DNA of 64,000 nucleotides from Rhizocola hellebori (GTDB lineage Bacteria; Actinomycetota; Actinomycetes; Mycobacteriales; Micromonosporaceae): NCBI RefSeq assembly GCF_016862955.1, contig NZ_BONY01000009.1, positions 124,001 to 188,000 of the forward strand, read 5' to 3'. Shown piece by piece: positions 27,278 to 36,536 of this stretch (position 1 is its first letter; each line of letters starts with the position of its first letter). The notes under the pieces were generated by a model. It saw only the letters and a program-made list of their open reading frames with translations, ran no database searches and was not told where the DNA came from. The position numbers and the translations under genes were made by a program.

Positions 27278-28462
27278 TCAGGGCCGGTTTCCGGTGGGGA
27301 TGACGATGGGCGTGGTGGTCGTTGAGCCGCCCCTGTTGAGGAACAGCATCGCCAAGGCCCGGATGAACTGGTCGAGCATGTAGAACTGCAGTGGCGCAAC
27401 GGGGATGAGGCCTTCCCGGAACGCGATGTAGGCGGGCCACGCGGTGCGGATGAGGGCCGCGGCAACGTAGTCGCGTGGCAGCCTGAGCCAGTCGCCGATC
27501 TCGTTGCTGAGCACGTACCGGACGAATTCGTTGAGGAAGCCGCGGGTCACTCCCAGGTCGACCTGCGCTGTGAGCCCGAGCAAATCCTCTGCCAGCTCTC
27601 GTCCTTCTGGTGTCACGGTGAGGATCGGTGTGAGCACCTGGGCCGATTGTGCGTAGGCGGCGGCCCACGTCTGCGGGATGAATTCGTCGCGCACTCCGAG
27701 CAGGTGGATGGCGACCTGCCAGCTGTGCAGGAAGGCGTCCTCCTGCGCCGCCGTCATCGGCACGCGCCACTCTTTGAGCTTCTTGTGGACGAAGGTGCCG
27801 AGGCTGTGGAAGGTGACCAGGATGTCGCCGTTGCTGATCGGGATCCTCCCCGGCTCTTGCGCGCCCGCCCGCCATTGCGGCGACTGTGGGAGCAGATGCC
27901 TTACCGCGGCGTGCACCAGACGGGTCTTGTTGGCGGTGACCACGAACTGGCCGCTGGGCTCGAACGCGTTCAGGTCGCTGAGGTCGTAGCCGAAGGTGAA
28001 CGTTTTGGCCGCGCGGTCCTGCATGTTTGCGCCGCCCGCTGACCAGTACACCGACCTGGCCTCGCGTGGGATCACTGTGCTCATGATGCCACTGCCCAGG
28101 CCGTAGAGCATGAAAAGGTAAGTGTCCTTGCGCCGGTTGAAGTCGGCGGCGAGGCGGAGCTTGGTGCGATCGGCCCACGACGGCAACGTGTTGTGCTGCT
28201 GCAGGTGTGCCTGGAGCTCGGTGGGCAGGCCGCTGGGCAGCGGATCGCCGTTGCTCACCCATGACCGCATCGCGGTGTTGACCGCCGGGATCTGGCCGGT
28301 GGTGAGCAGGCCGGCGAGCAGCCCGTCCACTTCGTTGTCCCAGGCCCACCACGGGTCGGCGCCCAGGGCTGGCGTTGCCGTGGCCACGCCAGCGCCTGCC
28401 GCGCTGACCAAGCCGAGTGCGGCACCGAGCGACAGCACGTGCCGTCTGCTGAGATGACTCAT
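27278..28462 (-). CDS. Latex-clearing-protein-like oxygenase (DUF2236), Tat-exported
   Basis: A 394-aa protein starting MSHLSRRHVLSLGAALG, a twin-arginine signal with AxA cleavage near residue 35. The body fits the Lcp rubber-oxygenase family: DTYLFMLYGLGSGIMSTVIP, KTRLVHAAVRHLLPQ (about 179-193) and GDILVTFHSLGTF (about 212-224), the latter holding a candidate heme-ligand His219. Lcp enzymes cleave cis-1,4-polyisoprene outside the cell. AAGGAAGCGGG precedes the ATG. The family call is firm; rubber as substrate is an inheritance from the family. Confidence 0.83.
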   Translation of the reverse strand: MSHLSRRHVLSLGAALGLVSAAGAGVATATPALGADPWWAWDNEVDGLLAGLLTTGQIPAVNTAMRSWVSNGDPLPSGLPTELQAHLQQHNTLPSWADRTKLRLAADFNRRKDTYLFMLYGLGSGIMSTVIPREARSVYWSAGGANMQDRAAKTFTFGYDLSDLNAFEPSGQFVVTANKTRLVHAAVRHLLPQSPQWRAGAQEPGRIPISNGDILVTFHSLGTFVHKKLKEWRVPMTAAQEDAFLHSWQVAIHLLGVRDEFIPQTWAAAYAQSAQVLTPILTVTPEGRELAEDLLGLTAQVDLGVTRGFLNEFVRYVLSNEIGDWLRLPRDYVAAALIRTAWPAYIAFREGLIPVAPLQFYMLDQFIRALAMLFLNRGGSTTTTPIVIPTGNRP

Positions 28463-28866
28463 TAACTTACCCGCTTCCTTGGAGGCATGGCGCTGCTCAT
28501 GCAAGGCCTAAATCACTGACAGACTGGGCTTACAAGAGGGACGGTGCGACGCTTTCACGACTCTCGATGTGCGATTACCGGTTAACATAGCGAAGCCATC
28601 GGCTTGTCGGCAAGGCGTCTGCGCTGTCAATCTCGGCCGGCCCCCGGGGGCTAGGCCTCACCACGCCATGAACTCGTGGGGGTACGGGCGCGCAAAATCG
28701 CCGCCGGCTGGATGGACAAGCCGGCGGCGAGTTTGCCGATTACACAGGCTGGCACAGCCTTTTGACGCTCATCGAGGTCCTGCATCGCCACGGTCTGGCG
28801 GCCTCGCATTTGGACAGAGCGCGGCGAAGTCCAGACAGACCCCCTCGCCCCGCGCCTCCAGCAGAT
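28463..28866. other. Intergenic region between Lcp-like and MFS genes
   Basis: About 400 bp. It contains the promoter and leader of the Lcp-like gene at its left end and the MFS terminator hairpin at 28699-28729. No reading frame here has actinobacterial codon bias and a recognisable product. Confidence 0.4.
28699..28729. terminator. 11-bp hairpin with A/T flanks
   Basis: CGCCGCCGGCT (28699-28709), 9-nt loop, exact complement (28719-28729). AAAAT lies on the left and AGTTT on the right, so it could terminate the MFS gene on the minus strand. Confidence 0.6.
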
Positions 28867-30393
28867 TCAGTGGCTGTGCCCGACGCTGTCGGGTTGGCTG
28901 TCCGCCCTGGCCGGGAGGAGCAGCGCGGTGATGATCACGGCGATGGACAACACCACACCGATGATGAACGCCAGCCGCATGCCGTCGAGATTGGCGACCG
29001 TGGCCGCGACACCTTCGGCCTTAAGCGAATCGGCTCGCGCGCTCATCACGGTGACCACGAGCGCTGTGCCGAAGGCCGCTGCCACCTGCTGCAGCGTGCC
29101 CAGGATCGAGCTGCCGTGGGCATACAGGTGCGGCGGAACCGCGCCGAGCCCCAGGGTGAAGACCGGGGTGAAGGTCGCGGCGAGACCCAGCATCATCAGC
29201 GTGTGCACCAGGAGGACCTGCCAGTACGGCATGGTCATCGAGACCTGGGTGAAGCCGGCTAGCGCGACAGCGATCGCGATCGCGCCGGGGATGATCAGAA
29301 CCCGTCCGCCGAACCTGTCGAACAGACGGCCCACGGTCGGCCCGAGCAGACCCATCGCGAGGCCGCCCGGCATCACCAGCAGCCCGGTCTGCAGGGCGCT
29401 GAGCCCACGGATGTTCTGCAGGTAGAGCGGCAGCAGGATCATCGAGCCGAGCATCGCCATGAAGGCGACCGACATCAGGATCAGCGCGATCGTGTAGGTG
29501 CGGTGCTTGAGGGTGCGCAGGTCCATGAGCGGCACGCCATGCTTCTGCAGCCACAGCTGGCGGCCGACGAAAACGGCGATAGCGGCCAGCCCGGCCACGA
29601 CGATCGCGGTGGCCAGCCCCATGCTGCCGCCCTGGAACCGGCTCAGACCGTAGACCAGGCCACCGAAGCCGAAGGCGGCCAAGGCCACGCTGAACCAGTC
29701 GATGGTGCTGACCTCCGGCTCGCCGACGTTCTCCAGCTGCTTCATGCCACCCCAGGTGATCAGAGCGGCGATGGGAAGCACCACAGCGAACAGCAGACGC
29801 CAGGACCCGAAGTTGAGGATCACCCCAGAGATCGCCGGGCCCATCGCGGGTGCGACCGAAATGGCCAAGGTGACGTTGCCCATCACCCTTCCCCGGTCAT
29901 GCTCGGGCACCACATGCATCAACGTGGTCATCAGAAGCGGAAACATCACCGCCGTGCCCGACGCCTGAATGATGCGGGCGCCAAGGAGCACTTCAAAGCT
30001 CGGCGCGACGATGGCCAATGTGGTGCCGAGCAGGAACAAACCCATCGCGGTGGCGTAAGCGCCGCGAGTGGACACCCGCTGCAGGAACCAGCCCGTAATC
30101 GGGATCACCGCCGCCATGGTCAGCATGAAGGCGGTGGAAAGCCATTGCGCCGTCTGTTCGGTGATGTTCAGCGCGCCCATCAGGCTCGGGATCGCGTTAA
30201 TCATGATCGTCTCATTGAGAATGACCACAAACGTGGCCAGCACAAGCAGCCGGATCACGGGCGGGGTGCGACCTGAGGTCGCGGTCACGGCCTCGGCGGG
30301 TGAGTCAAGCTGCTGGCTGAGCACAGTACCTCGATCATGGTTGGAGGAAAGAAAGTGGTCATGGTCGGCGGTCTTAGTAGCAATAGCGGTCAT
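28867..30393 (-). CDS. DHA2-type MFS multidrug exporter
   Basis: A 508-aa transporter with about 14 hydrophobic helices, as in the EmrB/QacA DHA2 family. Motif C-like VAPAMGPAISGVI lies after helix 4, a motif A-like loop is GRLFDRFGGR, and FVVILNETIMINAIPSL is in helix 1. These use the proton gradient to expel lipophilic drugs or metabolites. The ATG at 30393 was chosen; an ATG at 30408 and a TTG at 30420 are also in frame. No regulator lies next to it. Confidence 0.88.
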   Translation of the reverse strand: MTAIATKTADHDHFLSSNHDRGTVLSQQLDSPAEAVTATSGRTPPVIRLLVLATFVVILNETIMINAIPSLMGALNITEQTAQWLSTAFMLTMAAVIPITGWFLQRVSTRGAYATAMGLFLLGTTLAIVAPSFEVLLGARIIQASGTAVMFPLLMTTLMHVVPEHDRGRVMGNVTLAISVAPAMGPAISGVILNFGSWRLLFAVVLPIAALITWGGMKQLENVGEPEVSTIDWFSVALAAFGFGGLVYGLSRFQGGSMGLATAIVVAGLAAIAVFVGRQLWLQKHGVPLMDLRTLKHRTYTIALILMSVAFMAMLGSMILLPLYLQNIRGLSALQTGLLVMPGGLAMGLLGPTVGRLFDRFGGRVLIIPGAIAIAVALAGFTQVSMTMPYWQVLLVHTLMMLGLAATFTPVFTLGLGAVPPHLYAHGSSILGTLQQVAAAFGTALVVTVMSARADSLKAEGVAATVANLDGMRLAFIIGVVLSIAVIITALLLPARADSQPDSVGHSH

Positions 30394-30592
30394 GCCAATA
30401 CTGACCATCGCCACCGACAAAACTCATCGCAGCGATCCACATTGCAGCAATTTCTGCCAGGTATCACCCCGTTTTCGCCCAGCCCGGCGACGCCTACACC
30501 CCCTTCTGACCTGCAAGTTGTCAATCAGGGAGAGCCTCAGTCCAATAGGGGGTGGCGAACATCACGGTTTGAGCGGCACGAGAAGATTGGGC

Positions 30593-31135
30593 ATGGAGTT
30601 CTTCTGTTACCACCGCGACCGGACTGGCTCCGCGGCCCTGCGCGGTGAACTGTTGGAGGCGCACTGGTCCTACATGGACCGGTACGAAGTCGAGCTGATC
30701 GCCCGCGGGCCGACGTTCACCGACGATGACACGCCGACCGGAAGCGTGCACATCGTCGACCTTCCCGATCCCGCTGCCGCCCGCGCCTTCGCGTTCGATG
30801 AACCCAACTACCAGGCCGGGGTGTACCGCGACGTAATGCTGCGCCGGTGGCACAACACGTTGGGCCGCACCATGTGGGAGTTCCCCGGAGGCCGGCCAGA
30901 TGGCGGCCTGTACCTGGTCCTCGGTCTGGGCAGCGGGAAAGCCGAGGATCACCTCACCGCGGATCGGGAGGCACTGATCGCGTATGGTCCGCTGCTGTCA
31001 GACGACGGCGCGGCCTGGCTCGGCACCGCCGCGCTCGTCCAGGCGCCTGACGCGGCAAAGGCACGGGCGATCCTGCCCCCGAGCGGGTACGCCGAAATCG
31101 AGGTGCACAACTGGGAAATGGGCGGCCGGCGCTGA
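30593..31135 (+). CDS. YCII-related domain protein
   Basis: A 180-aa protein. Two halves resemble the small ferredoxin-like YCII domain: the first has GELLEAHWSYMDRYEVELIA then GPTFTDDD and VHIVDLPDPAAARAFAFDEP, a typical YCII stretch. The second (about 105-175) repeats a related pattern (HLTADREALIAYGPLLSDDG). YCII proteins are small and mostly of unknown catalytic role. Divergent from the MFS exporter gene across about 200 bp. Confidence 0.72.
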   Translation: MEFFCYHRDRTGSAALRGELLEAHWSYMDRYEVELIARGPTFTDDDTPTGSVHIVDLPDPAAARAFAFDEPNYQAGVYRDVMLRRWHNTLGRTMWEFPGGRPDGGLYLVLGLGSGKAEDHLTADREALIAYGPLLSDDGAAWLGTAALVQAPDAAKARAILPPSGYAEIEVHNWEMGGRR

Positions 31136-31218
31136 CCTCGGCCTCCCCCATTGACGGCTTAATCTATGGACGTTAATCTCTGCGCATTGATCTCCGCCTA
31201 TCACTGTGGAGGAATGCC

Positions 31219-31857
31219 ATGCCCCGGCTTGCCCGTAGCGTCCTGAGGTGTGCTGTCGCCGTCGCCCTCACCACCGGCGCCACCGCACTCGCGTTCCCCA
31301 CCGCGGCGCACGCCAGCCCGCCGACCATCCCCTGCACCGGCGCCAACCGTGGCCAGATAGTGACCGAGGTCGACTCCGCACAGGTGGACCCGGTGCTGAC
31401 CCAGTTCAAGGCGATCAACATCGACCCCGGGACCACCGGCGAGATCACCGAGACGCTCAGCGTCATGGAGACCGTGACCACCACCGTGGGCGCCTCGGCG
31501 GAGATCAGCAGCTCGGCGGGCGCGCTGCTGGCCAAGGTCTCGGTGAAGATCGGCTTCACGGTGCAGCATGTCACCTCGAACACCAGCACCGAGACCACCA
31601 CCATGCGGTGGACCTTCAGCCAGCCCGGCTACTACGGCCTCTACAAGGGGACCCGGAAGGTATCGGGCCGGTTCCAGAATTGGCAGTGCATCACCAAGTC
31701 GTCCACGAGCACCGGCGGCTTCTGGGGAATCTCCGTGCCCATCAACGGGACGCCTTACACCACCTTCGACAGCATCGAGGTCGGCACCATCCGCTGCGGT
31801 GAGCCCGCCCCGCCCGGCTCCCTGCGCCTGGTCGCCCACCAACAGCTCGGCTGCTGA
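31219..31857 (+). CDS. Exported beta-rich protein of unknown function
   Basis: A 212-aa protein with a signal peptide (cleavage AHA/SP near residue 32) and a clear GGAGG site. The mature part is rich in Thr, Ser and Val, with a long alternating amphipathic beta stretch: ETLSVMETVTTTVGASAEIS then KVSVKIGFTVQHVTS and TETTTMRWTF. This resembles the insertion hairpins of aerolysin/ETX-type proteins and hydralysin-like lectins, but no family can be assigned. Three cysteines remain in the mature part. Confidence 0.7.
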   Translation: MPRLARSVLRCAVAVALTTGATALAFPTAAHASPPTIPCTGANRGQIVTEVDSAQVDPVLTQFKAINIDPGTTGEITETLSVMETVTTTVGASAEISSSAGALLAKVSVKIGFTVQHVTSNTSTETTTMRWTFSQPGYYGLYKGTRKVSGRFQNWQCITKSSTSTGGFWGISVPINGTPYTTFDSIEVGTIRCGEPAPPGSLRLVAHQQLGC

Positions 31858-31947
31858 GTACGCCGCCGACCGAGCACCGCCCTTACCGGCTCTCCTCGGA
31901 AGACGCGCGGGGCACCTGAAGTGGCAAGGAGCGGGTACAAAGAGCGC

Positions 31948-32724
31948 ATGATATTGCCAGAGCCGCGCAGATCGCGGTTGCTCGTCGTGGCCGGAGTCGC
32001 GCTGTGCATCGCCGGGACGGCGATACAGGTGGTGGCCTACCGAACACGCAGCCTGCTGCTGTCAAACCTCTCCCTGGCATGGCTGCTGCTCGTCCTCGCC
32101 ACCGGCATTGCGCTGGGCGTGTTGGCTCTCAAGCATTTCATCGCCTCGGAGAGGCGGCCGACGCGATTTGTGGCAGATGGCACCGGCTTCTGGGCGTCCA
32201 CTGTATTTCCTCCGGGCTTCATAGTTTTTCTGCTGTTGCTGCTGGCCGCCAACAACTACGCCCAGGTCATCAACAAATGGAACGACGCAGACCGCACCTT
32301 CGCCATCGTCGGCACGGCCTTGGGCGTTCTCATGACTCCGGTCCTCGCCATGTTGGTCACCCACGCCTGGCGAGCCACCACACTCAAACTGACCCCCGAT
32401 GGCGTTACCGTTTACACGCCCCTGCTGCGCAGGACGATCCCCTGGGAGGCGCTCGCCGCGGGCGGGCCACCACGTCCGCTGACGACGGCAAACCGGCTCC
32501 AGCTCATAACGACCCGCCCTGAACTGGTGAGCCAGCGAGGCTGGCCGGTCATGAGCGGGACAAGGCAGGTGCCGGCCATCCCGCTGCAACTCAACGTGCA
32601 TCCGTGGTTCGTGGCTGACGCGATCCGTTGGTACGCAGAGCATCCGGAGGACCGTCCGGCGATCGGCCAGCCCGCTGAGCATGATCGGCTGCTGGCGGCG
32701 ATCGTTGCCCGGCCTGCTGCGTAA
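31948..32724 (+). CDS. Membrane protein with PH-like cytoplasmic domain
   Basis: A 258-aa protein from the ATG at 31948 (a GTG at 31921 is in frame). Four hydrophobic segments occur in residues 10-145. A following stretch (LKLTPDGVTVYTPLLRRTIP then WEAL) has the pattern of a bacterial PH/DUF2581-like beta domain. No catalytic motif. Function unknown. Confidence 0.65.
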   Translation: MILPEPRRSRLLVVAGVALCIAGTAIQVVAYRTRSLLLSNLSLAWLLLVLATGIALGVLALKHFIASERRPTRFVADGTGFWASTVFPPGFIVFLLLLLAANNYAQVINKWNDADRTFAIVGTALGVLMTPVLAMLVTHAWRATTLKLTPDGVTVYTPLLRRTIPWEALAAGGPPRPLTTANRLQLITTRPELVSQRGWPVMSGTRQVPAIPLQLNVHPWFVADAIRWYAEHPEDRPAIGQPAEHDRLLAAIVARPAA

Positions 32725-32736
32725 CACCCTGCGCGC

Positions 32737-33267
32737 TTAGTAAGGCAGGGCGATACCCCGGTGGCGGGCGAAGCTGCGGTGGGCCTTGACGATCGCATCG
32801 AGCCAGCGGGCGAGCATCTCGTCGGCCCGGTACACCCGTGCCATCCGAACCTCGAAGGACTCGGTGTCGTGATGGTTGACGCTATCGACGTCGGGCTGCG
32901 CGGCGAGCTCCTCCACCAGCAGGTCGGGGTCGGACTCTTGATGTGACTGGTAGGGCTGGACAAGGTACCCGACCGCATCGCCGAAGCTCAGCGTCCAGTT
33001 AAGGCCGTCGCCGGTGCCGAGCGACAATTCGACGCATAGTTGGGCCCTGGTAAGGGCGAGCGTATGACCCGGCCACGCCTCCTCGACCGACGTCAGGACC
33101 GGCGGAATCGCGTCGAGGACGACCGCGACCGTCGCACAGGCCGCGAGCTGGCCGCCGCTGTACACCACGTTGCGCAGGTCGCCGTACCCGTCTAAGGGAA
33201 TGATGCCAGGGGCCGCGTAGGCCGGCAGCCCGGCTGCGTGCTTGGTTCCGTCGGAAGGGGATCTCAT
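32737..33267 (-). CDS. Conserved-looking hypothetical protein
   Basis: A 176-aa acidic soluble protein without signal peptide or recognised motif. It opens at an ATG (33267) preceded by -10/-35-like hexamers rather than a Shine-Dalgarno, suggesting leaderless translation. It ends 12 bp from the convergent membrane protein gene. Codon use is typical of the region, which supports expression. Confidence 0.6.
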   Translation of the reverse strand: MRSPSDGTKHAAGLPAYAAPGIIPLDGYGDLRNVVYSGGQLAACATVAVVLDAIPPVLTSVEEAWPGHTLALTRAQLCVELSLGTGDGLNWTLSFGDAVGYLVQPYQSHQESDPDLLVEELAAQPDVDSVNHHDTESFEVRMARVYRADEMLARWLDAIVKAHRSFARHRGIALPY

Positions 33268-33300
33268 TGCGATCAATATAGAGGATGACGGCGTGTTCAA
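33268..33300 (-). promoter_or_regulatory. Candidate leaderless promoter
   Basis: On the minus strand, TTGAAC (complement of 33295-33300) is followed after 16 bp by TATTGA, whose predicted +1 falls at or next to the A of the ATG at 33267. No ribosome binding site is present, fitting a leaderless message. Confidence 0.4.
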
Positions 33301-33408
33301 AGTGGAGGTTCATCTTCCATGCCGTAGACAATCCCCGATCCCAAGGTCGATTGACGACTGGGGCCAAGCCGAGACATCGCCGTGATCAAGATCGGCGAGC
33401 CTGTTGCC

Positions 33409-34917
33409 ATGACGACGGGGAGACGCGCCGATGCCCTCGGCCCGTGCCTAGCCTGGATTTCGCATCCGCTCAGTGTGGCCGGGCTGGCGCTGCTGCTGAT
33501 CAACGACCATTTGCTCAAGGACGCCTGGCCGGGCGTCATCACCGGAAAGCTCAGCGACATCGCCGGGATGCTGATGTTTCCACCGGTTCTGGCGGTGATG
33601 CTGGCGATATTGCTACCGGCCGTCTCGGGCCGGTTCCTCGCCGGTTTCGCTGTCATTGCCACGGGTGTGTGCTTCGCCGTCCTAAAGGTCAGTCCTGTGG
33701 TGGCCGAGCTCGCGTCGCGGGCCTGGTCCGTGCCGAATGGGCCGTCGGCCGTGCTCGCGGACAGCACCGACCTCGTCGCGTTGCCAGTGCTTGCGCTGAC
33801 ATGGGCGGTGTGGCGGCGCTGCCGCAAAAAGGCGGCGACGGACCGGTTTGCGCGCCAGGTCCGAGCCTTGGTGCTGGTGCCGGCCGGGCTACTGGCCACG
33901 GTCGCCACGTCAGCCGCGTCCTATGACACCGTGACGTGGGTCGGTGAGATCGACGGACAGATGGCCTACGGCTACGGGATAGTCAATCGCGACAGCACCG
34001 ACGCGATCCACAGCATCGGCGTCAGCGCGGACGGCGGCCACACGTTCACTCCTTTGCCCACCAAGGAGCAGCCGGTGCGGCACACCAAGGCGTGCACCGG
34101 CTCGATCTGCTACCAGGTCGTGCCTGGCGAGCTGCACGTGCAGGAAAGCCGCGACGGCGGCGTCACCTGGAGCACCGCCTGGCAGATCGCGGGCTGGCAA
34201 TACCGGGCGCTCGCCGCCGACCATCTCGACCTCAACGACCCGAAAAATGCCCTCGCTTCCCAATGCATCGCCATTTTTGAAGGCTCAGACGGGTACGTGG
34301 TGATGGTGGCCAACGCCCGCGACGGCCTGCTGCGCCGGGACGCGTCCGGCCACTGGGAACGTCTCGGTGTGCCGGGATCGACAATGGTGCCGCTGCGCGC
34401 CGAGCCGGACTTCACCGGGCACCGTGTCTTGGCCGCCACGCTCGGCGTGGTCGCCGTCGGTCTGGCCGGCCTAGGTCTGCTGGTCGCCTCGCGCCGACAT
34501 GTCGTGCCGCCGCGGCGCGCCCGAGCTTTCGCCTTTTTGGTGCCTGCCGCGTTCGTGTTCGATGTGTGTATCTTCCTGCCCGATCGCCTGACTCCCGTGC
34601 TGTGGCTGCTGTGGGGATTGGTGAACGCGGCTGCCCTGCTCGCGTGCGGCGCGGTTGCTCTCGTCCTGCCGCTGCGCCAGACGGCGGCGCTCGTCCCGGT
34701 CGCGGCCGCCACCGCATGGATTGCCCAGATCGTCTACAGGGTCGAGCCGGCGTCGGACGCCGACCTGTTCTTCTTCCGCGCCGGCAGTGGCCTGGCCGAG
34801 ACGGCACAGTCGGCGGTCTCGCTGGTGCCGGTGGCGATCGGCATGGCTGCCGCGGCGGTGGCGGCATTCATGGCGAGCCGGATCCGCAGCACCGCCGACC
34901 ACCAGCCCGCACCGTAG
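33409..34917 (+). CDS. Polytopic membrane protein with Asp-box-like extracellular domain
   Basis: A 502-aa protein from the ATG at 33409 (a GTG at 33382 is possible). Four to five hydrophobic segments lie in residues 20-165, an extracytoplasmic domain of about 170 residues follows, and several more helices lie in 345-490. The middle domain has SADGGHTF and SRDGGVTW, the SxDxGxTW Asp-box/BNR motif of beta-propellers, plus a nearby DGLLRRDASGHWERLG. The Asp boxes suggest a small propeller held outside the membrane. Function unknown; it ends at a strong terminator. Confidence 0.7.
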   Translation: MTTGRRADALGPCLAWISHPLSVAGLALLLINDHLLKDAWPGVITGKLSDIAGMLMFPPVLAVMLAILLPAVSGRFLAGFAVIATGVCFAVLKVSPVVAELASRAWSVPNGPSAVLADSTDLVALPVLALTWAVWRRCRKKAATDRFARQVRALVLVPAGLLATVATSAASYDTVTWVGEIDGQMAYGYGIVNRDSTDAIHSIGVSADGGHTFTPLPTKEQPVRHTKACTGSICYQVVPGELHVQESRDGGVTWSTAWQIAGWQYRALAADHLDLNDPKNALASQCIAIFEGSDGYVVMVANARDGLLRRDASGHWERLGVPGSTMVPLRAEPDFTGHRVLAATLGVVAVGLAGLGLLVASRRHVVPPRRARAFAFLVPAAFVFDVCIFLPDRLTPVLWLLWGLVNAAALLACGAVALVLPLRQTAALVPVAAATAWIAQIVYRVEPASDADLFFFRAGSGLAETAQSAVSLVPVAIGMAAAAVAAFMASRIRSTADHQPAP

Positions 34918-34961
34918 AACGTCCAAACTGGACGGCGACCCGGCGTGGGTGGCCGGGCCTG

Positions 34962-35003
34962 GCGTCCTCGTGGCCAGCGCTTCCGCGCCGGCCACGAGGA
35001 CGC
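34962..35003. terminator. Perfect 14-bp bidirectional terminator hairpin
   Basis: GCGTCCTCGTGGCC (34962-34975) and its exact complement (34990-35003) with a 14-nt loop, lying between the convergent genes that end at 34917 and 35019. Confidence 0.8.
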
Positions 35004-35018
35004 GAAATGCGGGTTGGC

Positions 35019-35399
35019 CTAGCGGATGGGCTTGTGACGGGAGGCGACCCTTAGCGCCCACCAGATGAGCGGCGCTTGCAGGGGTAGCCGGCCGTAGGCG
35101 ATCGCCCGCTGGACCGGCGGGCGATGGCGCCAATCCATTGCCATCTTCACGTTGGCCGGGAAGACGGCCGCGAACAGCCCGGCCGCGGCGAGGCTGCCGA
35201 CGCGGCGGGAACGTGGGTGCGCGACCGCAGCCGCGACGGTCAGCTCGGCCAACCCGCTGGCGTAGGTCCACAATCTCGGCGATCCGGGCAGACGGCGCGG
35301 CACGATCGCGTCGTAGGGTCGCGGCGCGGCGAAGTGCGTTAGAGCGGCTCCAGCCAGCAAGGCTGCCAGCGCCAAGGCGGACCGATCGGGCTCAGGCAT
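35019..35399 (-). CDS. DoxX-like small membrane protein
   Basis: A 126-aa protein with about four short helices and the DoxX-type pattern LAGAALTHFAAPRPYDAIVP then a conserved WTYASGLAELTVAAAVAHP. The ATG at 35399 follows TGGGGGAC. DoxX-like proteins associate with thiol-redox or lipid metabolism in some bacteria; nothing here specifies a role. Confidence 0.78.
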   Translation of the reverse strand: MPEPDRSALALAALLAGAALTHFAAPRPYDAIVPRRLPGSPRLWTYASGLAELTVAAAVAHPRSRRVGSLAAAGLFAAVFPANVKMAMDWRHRPPVQRAIAYGRLPLQAPLIWWALRVASRHKPIR

Positions 35400-35515
35400 G
35401 TCCCCCAGTATCCTCGGCCGCCAGTGGCTCAGCCGCGCGAGCCCGACGCCGGGCCGGATGGCTTTTGGGACTGCTCCATCCAGCCCGGCGCGGTCTTCGT
35501 ACCCAGAAAAATCTG

Positions 35516-36403
35516 TCAGGCGGCTGCGGCCGAGAGGTCGACGGCCAAGGCCGAGTTGTCGCATGCCCCTATCGAGGCACACAGCGAGTCGATAAGGGAA
35601 CCGACGAAGGCCGCCGCGCCCGCCGCGAAGAACACGGTCACCGCCATCCTCGCCACCGCGGAGACCGTCAGCCCGCCAGCCGTGGCCAATGCGGCGACGG
35701 AGCTCGAGGTCTCGAGCACGGCAACCGCGCCGGCCGCGCCAGCGGGTCCGGCCGCTATACAGGCGGCCGCAACGGCCACGAACGCCGCCGCTGCGCAACC
35801 GACCACGAAGCCCTTGCACAGCGCGCAACTCAGCCATCCGCCCATGGCTTCCGCCTCCGCGCCGGTCGGGAAATGCACCGTCTTGAGCCAGGTCATGAAC
35901 TGTGCGCAGCAGTCCGGAGCATTGCCGATCTGCTGACGCAGATTGAGCATGGCTGAGCGCGGGAACCCGGCCGCGTACATGAGGGTCATCGGGTCGGCGT
36001 TCCATGCGGGGTAAAGCGAAGGAGCACTGGATACCAGCGAGATGATCTGCCGCGTGATCGATCCGGTGTCCTCCATCTCGCGAAGCAGCGGGATCGCCAC
36101 CGGCGCAACGCCACCGGTGATTTGCGCGACGTTCCCGGCATCGACCGTGATGGCGAGCTGACCCTCACCCATGTACAGACACTGCTGTTTGTCGTTGATC
36201 AGCAACGCCCACTGACCGGGACCCGGACCTGCTCCGATGTCCCTGATGGTCAACGAGCCCAGGTCGCCGGCCGAGACGACATAGGCCGATCCCTGCGGAC
36301 CGAGCCGTTCGCCGAAAGCGCGCGGTCCCACCGCATTCGGGTTTCCTCCCCAAATCGCGCCCTTTTCGCCGGTCGGCGTCGTCAGACTGTTGATGTGCCA
36401 CAT
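35516..36403 (-). CDS. Protein with hydrophobic Ala/Gly-rich C-terminus, unknown function
   Basis: A 295-aa protein with AAGGGGAGA before the ATG. Residues 1-190 are soluble-looking, with a Gly-rich N-terminus (MWHINSLTTPTGEKGAIWGG). Residues 195-285 contain two or three Ala-rich hydrophobic segments separated by short turns. Cysteines cluster at DCCAQF, SCALCKGF and SLCASIGAC. There is no signal peptide. The soluble head plus hydrophobic helical hairpin could be a pore-forming or membrane-inserted module, but I recognise no family. Confidence 0.6.
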   Translation of the reverse strand: MWHINSLTTPTGEKGAIWGGNPNAVGPRAFGERLGPQGSAYVVSAGDLGSLTIRDIGAGPGPGQWALLINDKQQCLYMGEGQLAITVDAGNVAQITGGVAPVAIPLLREMEDTGSITRQIISLVSSAPSLYPAWNADPMTLMYAAGFPRSAMLNLRQQIGNAPDCCAQFMTWLKTVHFPTGAEAEAMGGWLSCALCKGFVVGCAAAAFVAVAAACIAAGPAGAAGAVAVLETSSSVAALATAGGLTVSAVARMAVTVFFAAGAAAFVGSLIDSLCASIGACDNSALAVDLSAAAA

Positions 36404-36536
36404 GGCATTCTCCCCTTCGTGTGGTGACTGAGGTCGCGCCGCGCAGGTGCGTGCCTCCTTGCGCGTGCGAGGTTGAGTCACTAGGACAGAGAGGGGATCG
36501 AGAGCGCTGAATACGTCAGAGGGCCGACAGTCGCAT

